Assembly: GCA_018699755.1 (NCBI GenBank)
Contig: JABIRQ010000383.1
Span: forward strand, 1-6,533
Direction of reading: 5' to 3'
Length of the DNA stretch: 6,533 nt
DNA from: Rhodospirillaceae bacterium
GTDB lineage: Bacteria; Pseudomonadota; Alphaproteobacteria; CADEGL01
The position numbers were made by a program, and so were the translations under genes. Of this stretch, positions 1 to 4,100 are shown one piece after another. Every line of letters begins with the position of its first letter. The first letter of the stretch is position 1. The notes under the pieces are model-generated. The model was not told the DNA's origin. It made no database searches and saw nothing but the letters and a program-made list of their open reading frames with translations.

Positions 1-1140
1 CTGTCCTGTTTCGATGCCGTCCGCGCCCTCACCGCCGCGCCGGACGAAGAGGGGCGGGTCGCGCGCGCCCGCGTTGATTTCGAGGCCGTCAATCGCCATG
101 CGGTCGCGCGGTTCCACGATCTGCTGCGCGAGCGGGGCCTGTTCCGCGATCCGGGCATGCGGCACGAGATCCGGGATATCGCCGCGGCCTTGAAGGTCGT
201 GCCGCGCCATCGGCGTTTTCTCGATGCGGCTCTTGCGCATCTCGCGGCGGAGGGACGAATCGCCCCGCAAGGCGAGGGCGTCTGGCAGGCGGTCGGGGGT
301 GGTTCCGATGCGGCGACGGCCGGCGCGCGTTCCGCCGATGTCGGTGCGATGGGCGCGGAAGCGGCGTTGCTGGATCGTTGCTTCGACGCCTTGCCCGACG
401 TTCTGGCGGGAGAGGTCGCGGCGACCGAAGTGCTGTTCCCCGACGGCTCGCCGGAGTCGATCCAGAGCGTCTATCGCGGCAATCCGGCATCCGATTGGTT
501 CAACGCCCAGGCGGCATCGGCGGTGGCCGCGCGGGCCCAGGCGGCGCTCGACGCGGGAGAAGAGACCCTGCGCATCGTCGAAATCGGCGCGGGCAGCGGC
601 GGGACGACCGAGGCGGTCTTGGCCGTTCTCACCCCGTTCACCGGGCGGTTGCGGCTCGACTACGCCTTCACCGATCTGTCGCCGGGCTTCGTGAAGGCGG
701 CGGCGCGGCGTTTCGGTGACGGTAGGCCGTGGTTTTCGACCAGGCCACTCGATATCGAGAAGGACCCGATAAGCCAGGGGTTCGCACCCGGCACCGCCGA
801 TCTGGTCCTGGCCGCCAATGTCCTCCATGCCACCCGGCGCATGGCGCGCAGTCTGGGCCATGCCGCCCGCCTGCTGCGTCCGCGCGGCTGGCTGGTCGTG
901 AACGAGGCGGTGGCGGCCGAACCCTTCACGACCTTCACCTTCGGCCTGCTCGACGGCTGGTGGCTGGCCGAGGACGACCAGCGTCTGCCGCATGCACCGC
1001 TGCTTTCGGCCGATGGCTGGCTCGGCGCGCTGGCCGATGCCGGTTTCGGCCAGGCGCGGGTGCTGCCCGGCCCGGCCTCGGAACCAGCGGTCGACGGCAT
1101 GCGGGTGATCGTGGCGGAGAGTGCGGGTCTCGCTCTTGTC
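1..1140 (+). other. C-methyltransferase domain MT1 of the upstream module (Methyltransf_12-like), preceded by a short linker
   Basis: This domain should transfer a methyl group from S-adenosylmethionine to the alpha carbon of the ACP-bound beta-ketoacyl chain. Residues 1-23 look like linker, and the helical N-terminal subdomain begins near residue 24. The hallmark segment LFPDG...VYRGNPASDWFN lies at residues 145-168. The SAM-binding glycine motif EIGAGSGG is at 194-201, followed by the acidic strand end FTDLS at 223-227. The ANVLHAT motif gives His276, and VVNE gives Glu302. A His-Glu pair of this kind is the known catalytic dyad of PKS C-methyltransferases. The tail (GWW, then LPHAPLLS, 319-336) is also typical. 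The domain appears complete and active. It is followed by the ACP, so it belongs to a module whose KS lies upstream of the window. What precedes it (probably KR) cannot be seen. An O-methyltransferase is less likely given the LFP/YRGNP signature. Confidence 0.93.
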
Positions 1141-4100
1141 GAGAATGTGAAGCGGGAGGCGGCGCAAACGCCTGTTGTACGGCCTGCCGCGGCGGCCCCG
1201 GAGGCCCGCCCGACCAATCCGCGGATCGAAGACGACAGGGATCGCATCGCGGCCCTGGAGAGGCGGGTCATTGCCGAGGTCGCGACGGCAGTCGAACTGC
1301 CGGACGCCGCCTTCGACGCGACCCTGCCCTTCGCCAGTCTGGGAATCGACAGCATCCTGGCCGTGGCGGTGGTGCGCCATCTTAACGACCGGCTGGGTGT
1401 GACCCTGCGCGCGACGGATCTGTTCAACTATCCTGACGCCCGGCGTCTGACCGCGCATCTCGCCGAAGCCTTTCCCCGATGCCTGGGCGACCCGCCGGAG
1501 AGTCGGCCCGCAGAACCGATGGCGGTTCCAAACGCGGATGCCGATCTGCCCGCACCCCGCGCCATCGCGCGATCGAACGAATCGCGGAGGGGTCCGGCGC
1601 GCGACGCTTTCGCGCCCATCGCCGTCATCGGGATGAGCGCGCGCTTCCCCGATGCCGACGACCTGGATGCGTTCCTGCGCAATCTTGAAAGCGGCCATGA
1701 CGCGGTTCGGGAAATTCCCGTGTCGCGCTGGCCCCTCGACGGGTTCTACGACCCCGATCCGGCTGCGCCGGAGCGCAGCACCGGAAAATGGGGCGGCTTC
1801 CTTTCGCGCATCGACACTTTCGATCCGGCCTATTTCCGCATGTCGCCGCGCGAGGCCGAACTGACCGATCCCCAGCACCGGCTGTTCCTGATGGAGGCCG
1901 TGCGGGCGCTGGAGGATGCGGGCCTGACCCGCGCCGCGCTGGACGGGACGCCACTGGGCATATTCGTCGGCTGCAAGGCGGGCGACTATTTCCGCAACCT
2001 GGGTGCCGAGGACCGCAATGCCCAGGCCTTCACCGGCAATGCCACCGCCATCCTGCCGGCTCGGCTCGCCTATCACCTGAACACGACGGGGCCGACCCTG
2101 ACGGTGGATACGGCCTGTTCCTCGGCCCTCGTCGCACTGCACCTGGCTTGCGAATCCCTGCGGTCGGGCGAGTGCGAGACGGCCGTCGCCGGGGCCGTGG
2201 CCCTGATGGCGACGCCGCACACCCATCTCACCTTGTCGCGGGCCGGAATGCTTTCGCCGACCGGGCGCTGTCGCGCCTTCGATAATGGGGGCGACGGCTT
2301 CGTGCCGGGCGAGGGCGTGGGCGCGGTCGTGCTGAAGCGGTTGGATCGCGCCTTGGCCGATGGCGACCGGATCGACGGCGTGATCCGGGCCAGCGCGATC
2401 AACCAGGACGGCCGCACCAGTAGTTTGACGGCACCGAGCGCGCCGTCCCAGACACGGCTGTTGAGCGAACTCTACGCGAAGGCGGGAATCGATCCGGCCA
2501 GCATCTCCTATATCGAGGCCCATGGCACCGGCACCAAATTGGGCGACCCGATTGAGGCCGCCGCCCTGACCGATGCCTTCGCGGGCAAGCTGCCGCCGGG
2601 TTGGCGAGGATCGATCGGCAGCGTGAAATCGATGATCGGCCATGCCATGGAAGCGGCCGGCATGGCCGCGCTGGTCAAGACCCTGCTGATGCTGCGCGCG
2701 GGCCGCCTCGCTCCCTCGCTGCATTTCGACGCGCCGAACGAACATATCGATTTTGCCGCGCTGCCCTTCGAGGTGGTACGCGAGGCGCGCGACTGGGCCG
2801 CCCCGGCGGGCGGTGGGCCGCGCCGCGCGGCGATCAGCGCCTTCGGTTTCAGCGGCACCAATGCCCATGTCGTGGTCGAGGAAAGGCCGGCGGGGTTCGC
2901 ACTGCCGAGCCACCAGCGACCTGCCCTGGCCTTTTTCGTCTCGGGCCATAGCGAGGCGGCGCTGCGCCGTCGTTGCGGCGATCTGGCTGACTGGCTGGCG
3001 CGGAGCACGGATGTGGACCTTGCCGCACTGTCGGCAACCCTGCTTCTTGGCCGCGAGCATTACGGGTATCGGGCGGCGGTTTGTGGCGGCGCGCGGGAGG
3101 AGATCGTCAACGGGCTGCGCGCCGCTTCGGAAGGCCGTGCCGGCGCGCAGGTCCTGCTCGGCGGTGGCGCGGTGAAGCAGGAGCCTGCGCTGCTGGAACT
3201 GGGCAAACTGCTGATCGAGCGGATCCAGGCGCCGGGACTGGGCGCGGCGGACTATCGAGAAAAGCTGATGGCCCTCGGCGATCTCTACACCAAGGGTTAC
3301 GCGCTGAATTTCGAGACGCTGTTCGCGGGCGCGCGGCCGGCCTTTGTCAGCCTGCCGCCTTATCCCTTTGACGAGCGGCGGTGCTGGGTTGAGCCGGCCG
3401 ATGCGGGCTCGGATCTGCCGGCGGTCGGGATGGGGCTGCTCGGCCGGGTGGACGAGGCCGGCAGCCTGGGCACCGGTATGGTCTTCCGATCCGAGATTCC
3501 AGCGCGGCACTGGGTTTTTGCCGATCACCGGGTCCGCGGCCGCTCGATCCTGCCGGCCTCGGCCTTGATCGGGATGGCGCTGGAGGCGGGCCGCCGGCTT
3601 TACGGAGATGGGCCGATCGGGATCGAGGGCCTGCGCTTCGTCAAGCCGCTGGAAGGCGAAGGCGGCGCAAGTCTCGTCACCGAACTGCGCGAGGATGGCG
3701 CGTTGACAGTGGCGAGCGACGCGGGACCGCATCTGATCTGCCGTCTGACCAAAGTCGGGCATGACGAAGGGCCAAGGGCGGAGAGGGTAGGCTTGGCCGG
3801 AGCGACCCGCCGCATCGACGGCGCTGCCTTCTACGAGCGATGCGCCGAGGCCGGGCTTGTCTTCGGTCCGCACTTCCGGCGGTTGCGCGAGGTTTCGGGC
3901 GACGGGACGGTCGCGGTCGGCCGTATCGAAGGAGCGGTGCGAGGCTTCGATGCCGGCTGGCTGGACGCCGTGTTGCAGACCGTCGGCGGGCGCGAGCCGG
4001 GCACCAGTTTGAACGCCGGACGCGCCGTGATGCCGGTGGCGGCGGACCGTATCGAATGTTTTTCCCCCTTGCCGGCCGAAGCCGAGGCACGCGCGCGGCT

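Noticed and set aside
468..486. The 19-base direct repeat (copy at 5994-6012) as an attachment site or mobile-element boundary
   Set aside because: Both copies lie at the same codon positions of paralogous methyltransferase domains and encode the conserved VYRGNP motif, so homology explains them.
660..1427. A 255-codon minus-strand open frame opposite MT1 and the ACP
   Set aside because: It is a Ser/Ala/Arg-rich composition artefact antisense to well-supported domains, with no motif of its own.
2941..2955. SGHSE, resembling the acyltransferase nucleophile motif GHSxGE
   Set aside because: It sits at the start of the KS-adjacent linker, where this family has LSARSEEAL-like sequence. The following residues (AALRRR) do not fit an AT elbow, and the other AT motifs and the required length are missing.
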